Of a stretch of DNA of 64,000 nt, positions 50,988 to 61,314 are shown in pieces. The notes below the pieces were generated by a model that did not search any database, was not told where the DNA came from, and saw nothing but the letters and a program-made list of their open reading frames with translations. A program made the position numbers and the translations under genes. The stretch comes from JAHEKB01 sp049115575. GTDB taxonomy: Bacteria > Bacteroidota > Bacteroidia > NS11-12g > UBA9320. The DNA is taken from contig JAGDZU010000004.1 of NCBI GenBank assembly GCA_049115575.1, positions 496,001 to 560,000 on the forward strand, written 5' to 3'. The stretch's first letter is position 1; every line of letters starts with the position of its first letter.

Positions 50988-53900
50988 ATGAAAAAGATAA
51001 TTGCAACATTAATCATTGCACTTTTTGCCAGCACTGCCCTTTTGGCTCAAAGCGCTTTTGAAGACAGAACTCTTAAAAGCCCCACCAATAATCCTCGATC
51101 CTTTGAAGCCGAAATTATTGATGGCAGAAAAGTGGAAACTCAGCAACAAGAACCTAGAAGTTTAAATGCTAATGTTCCAGAAGCACAAAGCATACAATAC
51201 AAATTGAGATATAGTCCAAACCAAGGACTTCCAATCTATCTCGAGATAAGCAAAGAGGAAGAAACGGGAGGATTGGGAACAAGTACATTCAATGAAAACA
51301 GAAGTGTGTCCAATGTGCTCAATGATCTACCCGGTTTGTTTCAATGGAATCGCGATGCATCACTTCAACAAGAACAAATATTCACCGATGATATAGGCAT
51401 AACTCATATACGTTACCAGCAATACTATAAAGGAGTAAAAGTTGCAGGAGGAGAATGGATGCTACATAGCCAAGGCGACCAAGTCATAAGTGGCAATGGA
51501 AAAATTTATCCCACATATGATTGTGAAGAAGAAGCGGAGATCACAAAGGACTTGGCAATATCCAAAGCACAACAAGTTGGCAGAGAGATGCACCCTGGAT
51601 CAGGAGCCATTTTTGAAAATAGTTACATCCATGTTGAGAGTTCTGCAGACTTAGTTGTTGACTATAGTGTTACCGCAAGCCTGGAACCCGTTTTATGCTA
51701 TGTAGTAGAAATAAGACCTACCTTTTTACATCACTACAAAGTATGGGTTGATGCTAAGTCTGCTGAGGTTCTTAAGGTATTAGACCTCTTGTGTACCGTT
51801 GATGGTTCTAAGTCAGCCACAGGAACAGACCTGAACAACCAAAGTAGGAGCTTCAAAACCTATCAAGTTGGAAGTACTTATTATATGATAGATGCTTCTA
51901 GAACTATGTATAAATCGGCTCAAAGCACATTACCAGACGACCCTGTTGGCGCCATATGGACTATTGATGCTCAAAATACTGCTGCAGAGTCCATAGTTCA
52001 TGTGAGTAGCAGCAATAATACTTGGTCAGATAAAAGCGCCGTATCCGCACACTATAATGCAGGATTAGCTTATGATTATTTCAAGAATACACACAACCGA
52101 AATTCTATAAATGGAAGTGGAGGAACCATTATATCTGTGGTGAATGTGGCTAAAGAAGGCGGCGGCAGTCTGGAAAACGCGTATTGGAACGGGCAAGCTA
52201 TGTTTTACGGAAATGGAGGAACCGCTTTTAAACCACTGGCAGGTGCTTTAGACGTTGCTGGTCATGAATTAACTCATGGCGTGGTATCTAATTCTGCCAA
52301 TTTGGAATATCAAGATCAAAGTGGAGCTATTAATGAGAGCATGGCCGACATTTTTGGTGCTATGATAGACAGAGATGATTGGAAAATGGGAGAAGATGTA
52401 GTGAAAACTGCGGTGTTTCCTTCTGGCGCTTTAAGAGATCTTCAAAACCCACATAATGGAGGTAGCAATTTAAATCACAACGGCTACCAGCCTGAAAAAA
52501 TGAGTGAGTATTATACAGGCACTCAAGACAATGGAGGAGTGCATATTAACAGCGGTATAGTAAATAAGGCATATTACTTAATAGCCACAGATATAGGCAA
52601 AGTCAAGGCTGAGCGAATCTATTATAGAGCATTAACCGTTTACCTGACTTCTAGATCAGAGTTCTTAGACTTGCGTTATGCAGTAGAAGATGCTGCTGAT
52701 GATTTGTATGGCACCACAGAAGTTAACGCAGTTAAGGATGCCTTTGATGCCGTTGAAATATATGACCCCAACGCGGGATCTGGCAACACAGGTAATGGAG
52801 ATAAAGGAGATGATTTACCTGCCAACCCAGGTACTGAATTTATAGTAAGCGTGGATGTAAACCCACTTGATGCTAATACCTTTTACAGAAGCAGCACAGT
52901 TCCAGATGCATGGCAAGATTTGAGCACCACAGACCCTAAACGTAAATGTAGTATTACTGATGATGGAGCCAATATGTACTATATCTCAGATGCAGATGAC
53001 GGTTTGTATCGCATACAATTATCATCTCCATTTACGGAATCATTGATTAGCCCTGATGATTGGGATAATGTAGCTATTTCTAAAGATGGACGCTTATTGG
53101 CCGCCATTACTACAGAAATAGACTCATCCATTTTTGTATATGATTTTCAACAGGCAGAATGGCGTCAATTTAAGCTCTACAACCCAACCTATTCAGAAGG
53201 AGTGAACAATGGAAATGTGCTATATGCAGATGCCATTGAGTTTGATCATACAGGCCAGTATATACTATATGATGCTAGAAACATCATTGAGAACACTGGA
53301 GGTGCTGATATAGATTATTGGGATGTTGGGGAGATTAGAGTCTGGGATTTGGCAACAGATGATTGGGGCGATGGAACCGTTGAAAAAGTTTTTACATCTC
53401 TAGACGATGGAGTAAGCATTGGAAATGCCACATACGCCAAAAACAGTCCATATATCATCGCTTTTGACTATATCGATGCCAATACAAATAGTTATGCGGT
53501 TCTAGCCACAAACACTATCACAAATACAACCGCGACCATCTTCTCGCATTCCGTTTTAGGTTTTCCAAACTATTCTACAGATGATGAAACTCTCATATTC
53601 GACGCGAGAAATACAGGTGGTGATGCAGTAATCGCCAAAATAGATATGGATACGGATAAAATCAATCCTAAAAGCGGAAGCTCTGCTTCGGTGTTTATTT
53701 CAGATGGTAAATGGGGTGTCTGGTACGCCAATGGCAGTAGAAGTTTGTTAAGCGATAAGAAAGAAATGTTGAGTTTTGGTTTTCCTGGATTAGCTGGGCA
53801 ACCAGAAGGTGTGATTAGTGGCAATAATATTAATGTAACAGTTATGGCAGGAACAAATTTGAGCGATATGGTTCCAACATTTACTCATAGTTCTGCTTCC

Positions 53901-54281
53901 ATAGTGAGTGTTTCAAATCAAGTTCAAGTGAGTGGAGTTAATGGCCAGGATTTTAGCAGCAATGTCACTTATAAAGTAACAGCACAAGATGGAACTTCTA
54001 GAAACTACACAGTAAAAGTCACTATGCAATCTGCCAGTGTGGAGGTCTTGGAACAGTTTATTCATTTATCGCCAAATCCAGCAAGTAAATCACTACAGAT
54101 TAATAGCGATATTCCAATTCACCATCTCAAGTTGATTAGCATGCAGGGCAAAGTGATTTGGGAGAGTTCTTCAGATGTTTCTGAGATTGATATAAGCGCT
54201 CTTCCTTCCGGTCTATATGTTGTAGAATTGCAAACCGATATGGGCAAATTGCTCAAAAGGATTGTAAAAGTGGACGAATGA
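50988..54281 (+). CDS. Secreted M4 (thermolysin-type) metallopeptidase with T9SS sorting domain
   Basis: The 1097-residue preproprotein has a signal peptide (ASTALLAQ), an FTP/PepSY prodomain (about 60-270), the catalytic domain with HELTH at His426-His430 and Glu450 (INESMAD), 24 residues after the first His as in thermolysin, and the M4 C-terminal helical domain to about 585. A propeller-like region (about 610-950) follows, then a strand-rich domain and a type IX sorting domain (LSPNPASKSLQI...PSGLYVVEL). Secreted protease. Its stop overlaps the next start by four bases. Confidence 0.95.
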   Translation: MKKIIATLIIALFASTALLAQSAFEDRTLKSPTNNPRSFEAEIIDGRKVETQQQEPRSLNANVPEAQSIQYKLRYSPNQGLPIYLEISKEEETGGLGTSTFNENRSVSNVLNDLPGLFQWNRDASLQQEQIFTDDIGITHIRYQQYYKGVKVAGGEWMLHSQGDQVISGNGKIYPTYDCEEEAEITKDLAISKAQQVGREMHPGSGAIFENSYIHVESSADLVVDYSVTASLEPVLCYVVEIRPTFLHHYKVWVDAKSAEVLKVLDLLCTVDGSKSATGTDLNNQSRSFKTYQVGSTYYMIDASRTMYKSAQSTLPDDPVGAIWTIDAQNTAAESIVHVSSSNNTWSDKSAVSAHYNAGLAYDYFKNTHNRNSINGSGGTIISVVNVAKEGGGSLENAYWNGQAMFYGNGGTAFKPLAGALDVAGHELTHGVVSNSANLEYQDQSGAINESMADIFGAMIDRDDWKMGEDVVKTAVFPSGALRDLQNPHNGGSNLNHNGYQPEKMSEYYTGTQDNGGVHINSGIVNKAYYLIATDIGKVKAERIYYRALTVYLTSRSEFLDLRYAVEDAADDLYGTTEVNAVKDAFDAVEIYDPNAGSGNTGNGDKGDDLPANPGTEFIVSVDVNPLDANTFYRSSTVPDAWQDLSTTDPKRKCSITDDGANMYYISDADDGLYRIQLSSPFTESLISPDDWDNVAISKDGRLLAAITTEIDSSIFVYDFQQAEWRQFKLYNPTYSEGVNNGNVLYADAIEFDHTGQYILYDARNIIENTGGADIDYWDVGEIRVWDLATDDWGDGTVEKVFTSLDDGVSIGNATYAKNSPYIIAFDYIDANTNSYAVLATNTITNTTATIFSHSVLGFPNYSTDDETLIFDARNTGGDAVIAKIDMDTDKINPKSGSSASVFISDGKWGVWYANGSRSLLSDKKEMLSFGFPGLAGQPEGVISGNNINVTVMAGTNLSDMVPTFTHSSASIVSVSNQVQVSGVNGQDFSSNVTYKVTAQDGTSRNYTVKVTMQSASVEVLEQFIHLSPNPASKSLQINSDIPIHHLKLISMQGKVIWESSSDVSEIDISALPSGLYVVELQTDMGKLLKRIVKVDE

Positions 54282-55483
54282 AAATAGGACTTATTAGAGA
54301 GTGGAAGCAACCTGCCGATAAACGCGTGGCATTAACCCCTGCCTTATGCGAAGTGTTTAAAGAGCGATTCCCAGATGTTGAGTTGGTTATTGAAGCTTCA
54401 ATAGACCGCACTTTCACAGATTCTGAATACGAATGGATTGGAGTAGCGGTGCAACACGACATGAGTGACTGCGACATTCTTTTGGGTATTAAAGAAGTAC
54501 CTATAGAAAACCTCATTCCGAATAAGACTTACCTCTTTTTCTCTCATACCATAAAAGCGCAAGAGTACAATCGCAATTTATTGCAAAATATACTGGCAAA
54601 TAAGATTAGACTGATCGATTATGAACCTTTGGTTTGGCCTGAAGGTGGGAGAATATTGGGATTTGGGAAATGGGCTGGCATAGTTGGTGCATATAACGCA
54701 TTCTTGACCTTGGGTGAAAAGCAAAAAAGCAATAATCTCCCGCCTGCTCATACTACATCTGGTTATGAAGAATGTATGGAGTTATTAAAGAGCGTTGAAA
54801 CACAAAGTGTTCGAATTGCTTTCACTGGAAATGGACGGGTAGCCAATGGAATTAGAGAAGTGCTAGAAAGCATGCAATTAAAGGAGGTTAGTCCAGAAGA
54901 ATTTCTGCATAGAACATTTAATGAAACAGTATTTGTTCAACTTAAGAATGAAGACCTCTATGAGCGAATAGATGGTGAGGATTGGAATGATTCCCATTTC
55001 TACAACAACCACAGCGAATACAAAAGTTTATTTGGTGCTTATTTAACCAAAACAGATATGCTCATTAATGGTATGTATTGGGAAGATGACATGCCCGCGC
55101 TTTTTACAAAAGAAGATACCTCAAAACAAGACTTTGCATTACAAGTAATTGCTGATATCACATGTGATGTTGAAGGCAGTGTGCCTATAACTATGGAGGC
55201 AACTGACATATACAACCCTACCTTTGGATGGTCTAAAAGCCAGCAATGCCAGGTTGAGAAATATGGTGATGATACTATAGACATCATGGCTATTACCAAT
55301 CTGCCTACAGAAATGCCAAAGAATGCCAGTCAAGAATTTGGCCATTTACTTTTGGATCATATTATTCCATTACTTATAAATGATCCTCAAAATGAAATAC
55401 TAGACAAAGCGAGTATTACCACATTCAATGGCAATCTAAATTCGCATTTTGAGTATTTGAGAGACTATGTAGAAGGCAAGTAA
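54278..55483 (+). CDS. Alanine dehydrogenase/saccharopine dehydrogenase-like protein (AlaDh_PNT)
   Basis: The 401-residue cytoplasmic protein has an AlaDh/PNT N-terminal domain: MKIGLIREWKQPADKRVALT and WPEGGRILGFGKWAGIVGAYN, the latter found in lysine-forming saccharopine dehydrogenases. The NAD-binding region includes IAFTGNGRVANGIREVL. Saccharopine dehydrogenase-like lysine/ketoacid metabolism is most likely, but substrate is not provable. ATGA overlap with the M4 peptidase stop. Confidence 0.8.
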   Translation: MKIGLIREWKQPADKRVALTPALCEVFKERFPDVELVIEASIDRTFTDSEYEWIGVAVQHDMSDCDILLGIKEVPIENLIPNKTYLFFSHTIKAQEYNRNLLQNILANKIRLIDYEPLVWPEGGRILGFGKWAGIVGAYNAFLTLGEKQKSNNLPPAHTTSGYEECMELLKSVETQSVRIAFTGNGRVANGIREVLESMQLKEVSPEEFLHRTFNETVFVQLKNEDLYERIDGEDWNDSHFYNNHSEYKSLFGAYLTKTDMLINGMYWEDDMPALFTKEDTSKQDFALQVIADITCDVEGSVPITMEATDIYNPTFGWSKSQQCQVEKYGDDTIDIMAITNLPTEMPKNASQEFGHLLLDHIIPLLINDPQNEILDKASITTFNGNLNSHFEYLRDYVEGK

Positions 55484-55524
55484 AACTTTCGGTCTCAAAA
55501 CACCTTCTCAAACATGTTTTATTC

Positions 55525-55532
55525 TACTTTTG
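55525..55532 (+). promoter_or_regulatory. -7 promoter element of purQ
   Basis: TACTTTTG matches TAnnTTTG and ends five bases before the purQ ATG. No clear -33 box. Confidence 0.4.
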
Positions 55533-55536
55533 CCTC

Positions 55537-56229
55537 ATGAAATTTGGTGTTGTCATTTTCCCCGGTTCAAACTGTGATCACGACTTAATAGACGTACTCG
55601 AAAAAGTGAGCGGGAATGCGGTTGAAGAGCTTTGGCACAAAGACACTGATCTTAAAAATTGCACACATATTTTTATCCCAGGAGGATTCTCATATGGTGA
55701 CTATTTAAGGTCTGGCGCAATTGCCAAACTATCCCCAGTAATGGAATCGGTGGTTGCTCACGCCAATGCAGGTGGATTTGTAATGGGAATATGCAATGGT
55801 TTTCAAATCCTTTGTGAATCGGGATTGCTTCCTGGAGCTCTGCTTAGAAATGAAAATCAACTGTTCATATGTGAGAATGTCTATCTCAAATGCGAAAACA
55901 ATCAAACAGCCATCACTCGTTTGCTAAACACTACAGATGCATACAAAATTCCTATAGCTCATGCAGAAGGAAGATATTATGCAGATGAAGATACACTGGC
56001 TAAACTCAATGCCAATGGTCAAGTCATCTTCCGTTATTCAGATAAGAATGGTAATGTAAATGCCAAAGACAACCCAAATGGGTCAAAAGAAGGAATTGCG
56101 GGTATTGCCAATGAAAACTTCAATGTGTTTGGCATGATGCCTCATCCTGAAAGAGCCGCATCCGAAGATCTGTTCAACACAGATGGACTTGGTTTTTTTC
56201 AAGCACTGCTAGAAGAGGTAACAGCCTAA
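55537..56229 (+). CDS. purQ: Phosphoribosylformylglycinamidine synthase subunit PurQ
   Basis: The 230-residue class I glutaminase subunit supplies ammonia for the FGAM step of purine synthesis. The nucleophilic Cys86 lies in GICNGFQILCESGLLPGALLR, and MMPHPERA supplies the His/Glu region. FPGSNCDHD at the N-terminus is diagnostic. A separate PurQ implies a split PurL/PurS elsewhere, or a different setup; neither is in this window. Confidence 0.95.
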   Translation: MKFGVVIFPGSNCDHDLIDVLEKVSGNAVEELWHKDTDLKNCTHIFIPGGFSYGDYLRSGAIAKLSPVMESVVAHANAGGFVMGICNGFQILCESGLLPGALLRNENQLFICENVYLKCENNQTAITRLLNTTDAYKIPIAHAEGRYYADEDTLAKLNANGQVIFRYSDKNGNVNAKDNPNGSKEGIAGIANENFNVFGMMPHPERAASEDLFNTDGLGFFQALLEEVTA

Positions 56230-56554
56230 AAGTATTTAGGTCTAAAGGTGGATTAATAATTCATCTCGTTTAAAGATTATACCTACACTTCCATTCACCA
56301 ATTGCCTTAAAACGTTTATTGTCTCATGAGTTTTTATAATTTCCCCTTGGGGTAATGGGGAACGCATGTTCACGACAAACTGTAAACCGAAACCGCAAAC
56401 CAACACTCATTCACTAATGGCTTTCGGAATCCTGAACTTGCCGCTAGATCATTTCGAGTGAATCGAGCAGCGCAAACGATTTGTATCGAGAATTTTTTAT
56501 CCGTTCCCCTGTTACGGATTCCTGTTCTCCGTTTTATATTACCTTTGTTAGTCG
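56230..56554. other. Intergenic region without a gene
   Basis: No convincing coding frame. A weak hairpin TTCCCC (56341-56346)/GGGGAA (56357-56362) lacks a T-tract. A -7 box for the next gene is at 56540-56547. Otherwise nothing recognisable. Confidence 0.6.
56540..56547 (+). promoter_or_regulatory. -7 promoter element of the mutL operon
   Basis: TACCTTTG, an exact TAnnTTTG match, ends seven bases before the ATG at 56555. Confidence 0.5.
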
Positions 56555-56884
56555 ATGCTAAATCTGCGATTTTCACGTCTCCCAAGACATAGGAAATTTT
56601 CCTATAAGCCCCTCTATTATGATGAGAATAAGGAAAAGTTAGAGGCTCAGGTAGATCGCATTAAAAGAGAGATGAGTAAGAATCCCTCTGATCATTATAC
56701 TGCCAAAGAAAACATTAGAAGGGCTTTTTCTGAACGAATTCCTTCAGATCGATTTACAAGCGTAAGGTCAAATAGGTTCTACCCACTTAAAATTGTCTTT
56801 ATAGCGTCCATCATAGCAACAATTCTCTATAAATTGTTGACTTCTGATGCCCTTAAAATTATCTTCGAGAGCTTCAGCAAGTAA
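56555..56884 (+). CDS. Small membrane protein upstream of mutL
   Basis: The 109-residue product has a basic N-terminus and one TM helix near the C-terminus (FYPLKIVFIASIIATILYKL). It lies directly before mutL with a one-base overlap, an arrangement common in this phylum. Function unknown. Confidence 0.72.
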   Translation: MLNLRFSRLPRHRKFSYKPLYYDENKEKLEAQVDRIKREMSKNPSDHYTAKENIRRAFSERIPSDRFTSVRSNRFYPLKIVFIASIIATILYKLLTSDALKIIFESFSK

Positions 56885-58659
56885 TGGCTCAAATTCTACG
56901 ATTACCAGAGAAGACCGCAAATCAGATTGCTGCCGGCGAGGTTGTTCAACGGCCTGCTTCTGTGGTTAAAGAACTCATGGAGAACGCCATAGATGCCAAG
57001 GCTGATACCATTAAACTTTTTATCAAAAATGGTGGTTGCACTCATATACAAGTAGAGGATAACGGCATAGGCATGAATGAGAAAGATGCTATTATGTGTT
57101 GGGAGCGACATGCCACATCCAAAATATCTAAAGCAGAAGATTTATATAATTTAACAACCTTAGGATTTAGAGGTGAAGCTCTTGCCAGTATTGCATCTGT
57201 TTCTGATATTCATATGAAGACCAGAACCAAGGATGCAGATAAGGGACTCATGCTTCATTTAAAAGCCGGACAAATAATGGAACAAGAAGCTGTTGCGCAT
57301 CCCGTAGGCACTTCTATTACTATTAAGAACCTCTTTTACAATATTCCTGCACGCAAGAATTTCTTAAAGAGCATTAGCTCAGAAACAAAACATATCATTG
57401 ATGAATTCCAACGAATTGCTCTTTCTCACCCGGAATTGGCTTTTGAATTTTTCAATCAAGATAAGCTGGTATATAAACTAAAAGCGGCCTCACTCAGCTC
57501 GCGAATAGCTGAGCTCCTAAATATTAATGAAGAGGAGCTTATAGCCTGTAATGAAGAAACGGAAATTGTCAATATCCACGGTTATGTTGGATCCCCAAAG
57601 CTTGCTAAAAAAACCAGAGGGCTGCAGTTCTTATTTGCCAATGGAAGGTATATCCGAGATCATTATCTGAATCACGCTATCAAGACTGCTTATGCGGGAA
57701 TCATAGACGAAAAACAATTCCCCTTCTTCTTGTTAGTGCTAGATGTAGATCCTGGTAAAATAGATGTGAATATTCACCCCACTAAACACGAAGTAAAGTT
57801 TCAAGATGCGCAGCACGTTTATTCACTTATTCTTTCGGTGGTTAAAAAATGTTTAAGCCAGTTTTATGTCCTCCCTACGCCAGAAGAGCTTCATTTATCG
57901 GTACCAAGCGAGACTCAAAGAGATGCGGGAGCTTTTAGTACATCCGAACCAAATCCGAGATTCAATCCTTTTGGGAGCAGCAAACAAAAAACTAGAACTG
58001 AATGGGAAAAGCTTGATGAATTATTAAAGAGTGAACTACCTCAAGAACGCGTTAGCCAACAGCAATTTTTTGAAGAGCTGAGCTCAGATATAAAAGCTGA
58101 AGGTTCCATTTTTCAGTTGAACAATACCTACATCATTTACGAGCACAATGGAGAGCTGTGGTTGATTAATCAACACCGGGCACATGAGCAAGTATTATAT
58201 GAGAGGTATAAACGCAGTAATAACAAAACCATTAGCTCTCAACAGCTTCTTTTTCCGAGAACTTTAGAGTTGAGTAATTCTGATTTCTTATTGGTTCATG
58301 AAGTTATGGATCAAATCAATCAATTGGGCTTTGACATTAGCGATTTTGGGAAAGATTCCATTATCATCAATGGTCTTCCAGCAGAACTTTCAAAAGAGGA
58401 TGGAGCTGGCATATTGCGTCAAATCATAGATGATTTTAAGGAAAACCAACTGGAATTGAAGTCAGACAAAAAGGAAGCCCTTATCCGTGCTACAGCCAAG
58501 AATGCTGCCATTAAGTCAGGGCTAAAGCTCAATGATAGCCAAATGAGGCAATTGGTCTCTGATTTGCTACATTGCAAAACAAACAACAGGAATCCAAGCG
58601 GTGCTGCCATTGTTGTGAAATTTGATGGACAGAGTTTAGCGGGATTCTTTCGCAAGTAA
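56884..58659 (+). CDS. mutL: DNA mismatch repair protein MutL
   Basis: The 591-residue protein couples MutS recognition to downstream repair. The GHKL ATPase motifs are intact: ENAIDA, DNGIGM, GFRGEAL. The C-terminal domain has NQHRAHEQVLYE at Asn429-Glu440 where the endonuclease motif DQHA(x)2E(x)4E is expected, so Asp is Asn; the later CPHGRP-type motif reads NRNPSGAA. Endonuclease activity may be absent or altered. First of a tight operon with the rhomboid genes. Confidence 0.95.
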   Translation: MAQILRLPEKTANQIAAGEVVQRPASVVKELMENAIDAKADTIKLFIKNGGCTHIQVEDNGIGMNEKDAIMCWERHATSKISKAEDLYNLTTLGFRGEALASIASVSDIHMKTRTKDADKGLMLHLKAGQIMEQEAVAHPVGTSITIKNLFYNIPARKNFLKSISSETKHIIDEFQRIALSHPELAFEFFNQDKLVYKLKAASLSSRIAELLNINEEELIACNEETEIVNIHGYVGSPKLAKKTRGLQFLFANGRYIRDHYLNHAIKTAYAGIIDEKQFPFFLLVLDVDPGKIDVNIHPTKHEVKFQDAQHVYSLILSVVKKCLSQFYVLPTPEELHLSVPSETQRDAGAFSTSEPNPRFNPFGSSKQKTRTEWEKLDELLKSELPQERVSQQQFFEELSSDIKAEGSIFQLNNTYIIYEHNGELWLINQHRAHEQVLYERYKRSNNKTISSQQLLFPRTLELSNSDFLLVHEVMDQINQLGFDISDFGKDSIIINGLPAELSKEDGAGILRQIIDDFKENQLELKSDKKEALIRATAKNAAIKSGLKLNDSQMRQLVSDLLHCKTNNRNPSGAAIVVKFDGQSLAGFFRK

Positions 58660-58660
58660 T

Positions 58661-59404
58661 ATGCAATTCAGAAGCAATCAATTCTCAACTCCAGAGGTTG
58701 TTAAAAATCTCATAATAATAAATGCTCTATTCTTATTGGGAACATGGGCCCTCCCTAGGGTAGGAATAAATCTTACTGAGCATTTAGGTCTTTTCTATTT
58801 TGAATCACAACAGTTCAGACCTTGGCAAATGGTTACCCACTTCTTTATGCATGGAGGTCTTATGCACTTGGTAGTGAATATGTTTGCTATTTGGATGTTT
58901 GGTTCAAGACTTGAACAAGTATGGGGACCAAAGCGTTTCCTCACATTTTATGTAGTGACAGCTGTTGGTGCATTTCTCTTGCACGCATTGGTGCAGTTTA
59001 TTCAATTACAACAATTAATGCCCATCATAAGCGCCTCTGATTATCAAGAAGTGTATGAAAATGGACGGGAATTATTGTTGAGAGGAAGAAACTATTCAGA
59101 CCCTGACTTGCGCAAACTCAACGAAATTCTCAACGTAAATGTAGTTGGTGCCTCCGGAGCTGTTTTTGGAGTGCTTGCTGCCTTTGCTATGTACTTCCCA
59201 AATACCAGATTAATGTTACTTTTTCCTCCTATTCCAATTAAGGCAAAGTACTTTGTGTTATTCTACGCAGCATTTGAATTGTTTAGTGGTGTAGCCAATT
59301 TTCAAGGAGATAATGTAGCTCACTTTGCTCATTTGGGCGGAGCACTTTTCGGATTTTTATTGGTGAAGTATTGGAACAAAAACAACAGAAGCTCGTTGTA
59401 TTAA
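58661..59404 (+). CDS. Rhomboid-family intramembrane serine protease 1
   Basis: The 247-residue membrane protein has six or more helices. Catalytic Ser165 lies in GASGAVFG and His224 in HFAHLGGALFG, the standard dyad. A loop insertion at about 115-155 separates the second and third helices. It starts one base after mutL. Confidence 0.93.
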   Translation: MQFRSNQFSTPEVVKNLIIINALFLLGTWALPRVGINLTEHLGLFYFESQQFRPWQMVTHFFMHGGLMHLVVNMFAIWMFGSRLEQVWGPKRFLTFYVVTAVGAFLLHALVQFIQLQQLMPIISASDYQEVYENGRELLLRGRNYSDPDLRKLNEILNVNVVGASGAVFGVLAAFAMYFPNTRLMLLFPPIPIKAKYFVLFYAAFELFSGVANFQGDNVAHFAHLGGALFGFLLVKYWNKNNRSSLY

Positions 59405-59407
59405 AGC

Positions 59408-60277
59408 ATGAGTTTTACAGACCGCATAAAATATGAATATACTAAAGGGAATTCTGCCATAAGGCAGATTATCATGATTAATTTGGGAGTATTTGTGATT
59501 TCCTTATTAATCAACCTCTTTGGGCAACTCATGCAGGTTAATCCCGCAAATTTTTTTAGCTACTTTTATTTGCCGTCGGATCTTGGAACTTTGGTTCTTA
59601 GACCTTGGACATTCCTAACAAATATTTTCTTTCACTCAATGAGCAGCATGTGGCACATATTGGGAAATATGATTATGCTGTATTTCATTGGAAGGATACT
59701 GCAAGATTTTCTTGATAGATCTAAAGTGTGGACCATCTTTCTTGGAGGTGGTTTGGTGGGAGGATTGTTCTTCGTGGTAATGGCCAATGTTTTCCCACTC
59801 TTTTCAGATGTAGTAAGCCGCATGGTACTATTGGGAGCTTCTGGTGGAGTAACGGCTATAATAGTGGCAACAGGAGTTCATCTACCCTATTATGAAGTAA
59901 GACCTTTTGGAGTTTTTAGAATTCAAATGAGATGGTTGGCAGCAATCTTGGTCTTGTTAGACCTATTAAATATGCCGGCCAGTGCCAATTTTGGAGGTTT
60001 GTTTGCCCATTTAGGAGGAGCCTTATTTGGAGCGCTCTATATACTAAACTTGCAAGGGAGGATTAATATCCCATCATTTGAATTGCCTTCATTTAAGAGG
60101 TCTAAAATGAAAACGGTTTACAGAGATGAAGGCAAAAGACAGGTTAGAGCAAATCTGCGAAAATCCAAACCTGATCAACAGCAAATAGATGCTATACTAG
60201 ATAAGATTAGTCAGTCTGGCTATGACAGTTTAAGTCAGGAAGAAAAGGAAATACTATTCAAGGCCAGCGATTCGTGA
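59408..60277 (+). CDS. Rhomboid-family intramembrane serine protease 2
   Basis: The 289-residue paralogue has Ser145 in GASGGVTA and His201 in LFAHLGGALFG. It lacks the loop insertion of the first copy but has a 60-residue basic, helical C-terminal extension. Tandem rhomboids are frequent after mutL in Bacteroidota. Substrates unknown. Confidence 0.93.
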   Translation: MSFTDRIKYEYTKGNSAIRQIIMINLGVFVISLLINLFGQLMQVNPANFFSYFYLPSDLGTLVLRPWTFLTNIFFHSMSSMWHILGNMIMLYFIGRILQDFLDRSKVWTIFLGGGLVGGLFFVVMANVFPLFSDVVSRMVLLGASGGVTAIIVATGVHLPYYEVRPFGVFRIQMRWLAAILVLLDLLNMPASANFGGLFAHLGGALFGALYILNLQGRINIPSFELPSFKRSKMKTVYRDEGKRQVRANLRKSKPDQQQIDAILDKISQSGYDSLSQEEKEILFKASDS

Positions 60278-61314
60278 AATACATTGTAAAGAACATATTG
60301 TTTGTATTCAATATGATCTTCGTGATCGGTTTACTTCTTGCCTATTTATCTTCTTATTCCAACCCCGAACAATTCTGGTTTATTGGTTTTTTTGGTTTGA
60401 GTTTCAAAGCCTGGCTTGTTGCCAACCTTATTCTGGTTTTCTTTTGGCTACTGCTCAAAAGAAGGTTGTGGTTGTACAACTTCTTGGTGTTGATTGTAGG
60501 GTTTCAGTTCATACTTAGAGATATACAGTTTAGAAGCGCCTCTCAAGAAGAAGGTCAATTCAAAACACTCTTTTTTAACACACGTGTTTTACAAGTTTAT
60601 AATCAAGGCAATACTTCCAATGAATTGAATGAATATGTTCAATCTGAGGATTTAGACTTAGTGGTATTTGTAGAGTGGTTAAACAAAAAAGGTAAAATAA
60701 ACACTCAATCCTACCCTCATCAGCAGTTTGTAAGACTGGAATCGGGCAGAAATATTTATGACTACGGTCTCATGATGGCTTCGAAACATAAGATACTACA
60801 TTGGGAGAGGGTAGACTATGGTCATGTCTCAGACAACTTAACCGCCTTTTTCGATGTAGAAGTTGGAGATGACATCATTAGGGTCTTGGCCACTCACCTC
60901 CAATCGAACTCTTTGGCAGCTGGTGATTATCACAAGTTCTTAGACGTAGAGTTTGACGAGAATTATAAAGATCATGCAAAAAGCACTTTAAAAAGAATTC
61001 GCAAATCAATGGTTCGCCGTTCTATACAAACTGAAAAAATATTGGATGTAATTAATGACAGTCCTTATCCCGTTCTTATCATGGGGGATTTCAATGACAC
61101 ACCTCAAAGCTATGCCTATCAACAGCTTCGTAATGGCAGGAAAGATGCTTTTATTGAAAAAGGATCAGGGATGGGAACCACATTTCTAGAACCTTTTCCT
61201 CTATTGCGCATAGATTTCATTCTATATGATGATTTCTTTGATTGCCAATCTTATAGCTCACACACAGATGTATTATCGGATCACAAAATGATTAAAGCCA
61301 GTTTTAATTTTTAA
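60274..61314 (+). CDS. Endonuclease/exonuclease/phosphatase-family membrane protein
   Basis: The 346-residue protein starts at GTG 60274, overlapping the previous stop by four bases (GTGA). Three N-terminal helices (about 7-85) precede an EEP domain with FFNTRVLQVYN, MGDFNDTPQ and the DHKMIKA end. The catalytic Asp/Asn and His are present. Cellular substrate unknown; periplasmic or cytoplasmic side undecided. Confidence 0.9.
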   Translation: MKYIVKNILFVFNMIFVIGLLLAYLSSYSNPEQFWFIGFFGLSFKAWLVANLILVFFWLLLKRRLWLYNFLVLIVGFQFILRDIQFRSASQEEGQFKTLFFNTRVLQVYNQGNTSNELNEYVQSEDLDLVVFVEWLNKKGKINTQSYPHQQFVRLESGRNIYDYGLMMASKHKILHWERVDYGHVSDNLTAFFDVEVGDDIIRVLATHLQSNSLAAGDYHKFLDVEFDENYKDHAKSTLKRIRKSMVRRSIQTEKILDVINDSPYPVLIMGDFNDTPQSYAYQQLRNGRKDAFIEKGSGMGTTFLEPFPLLRIDFILYDDFFDCQSYSSHTDVLSDHKMIKASFNF

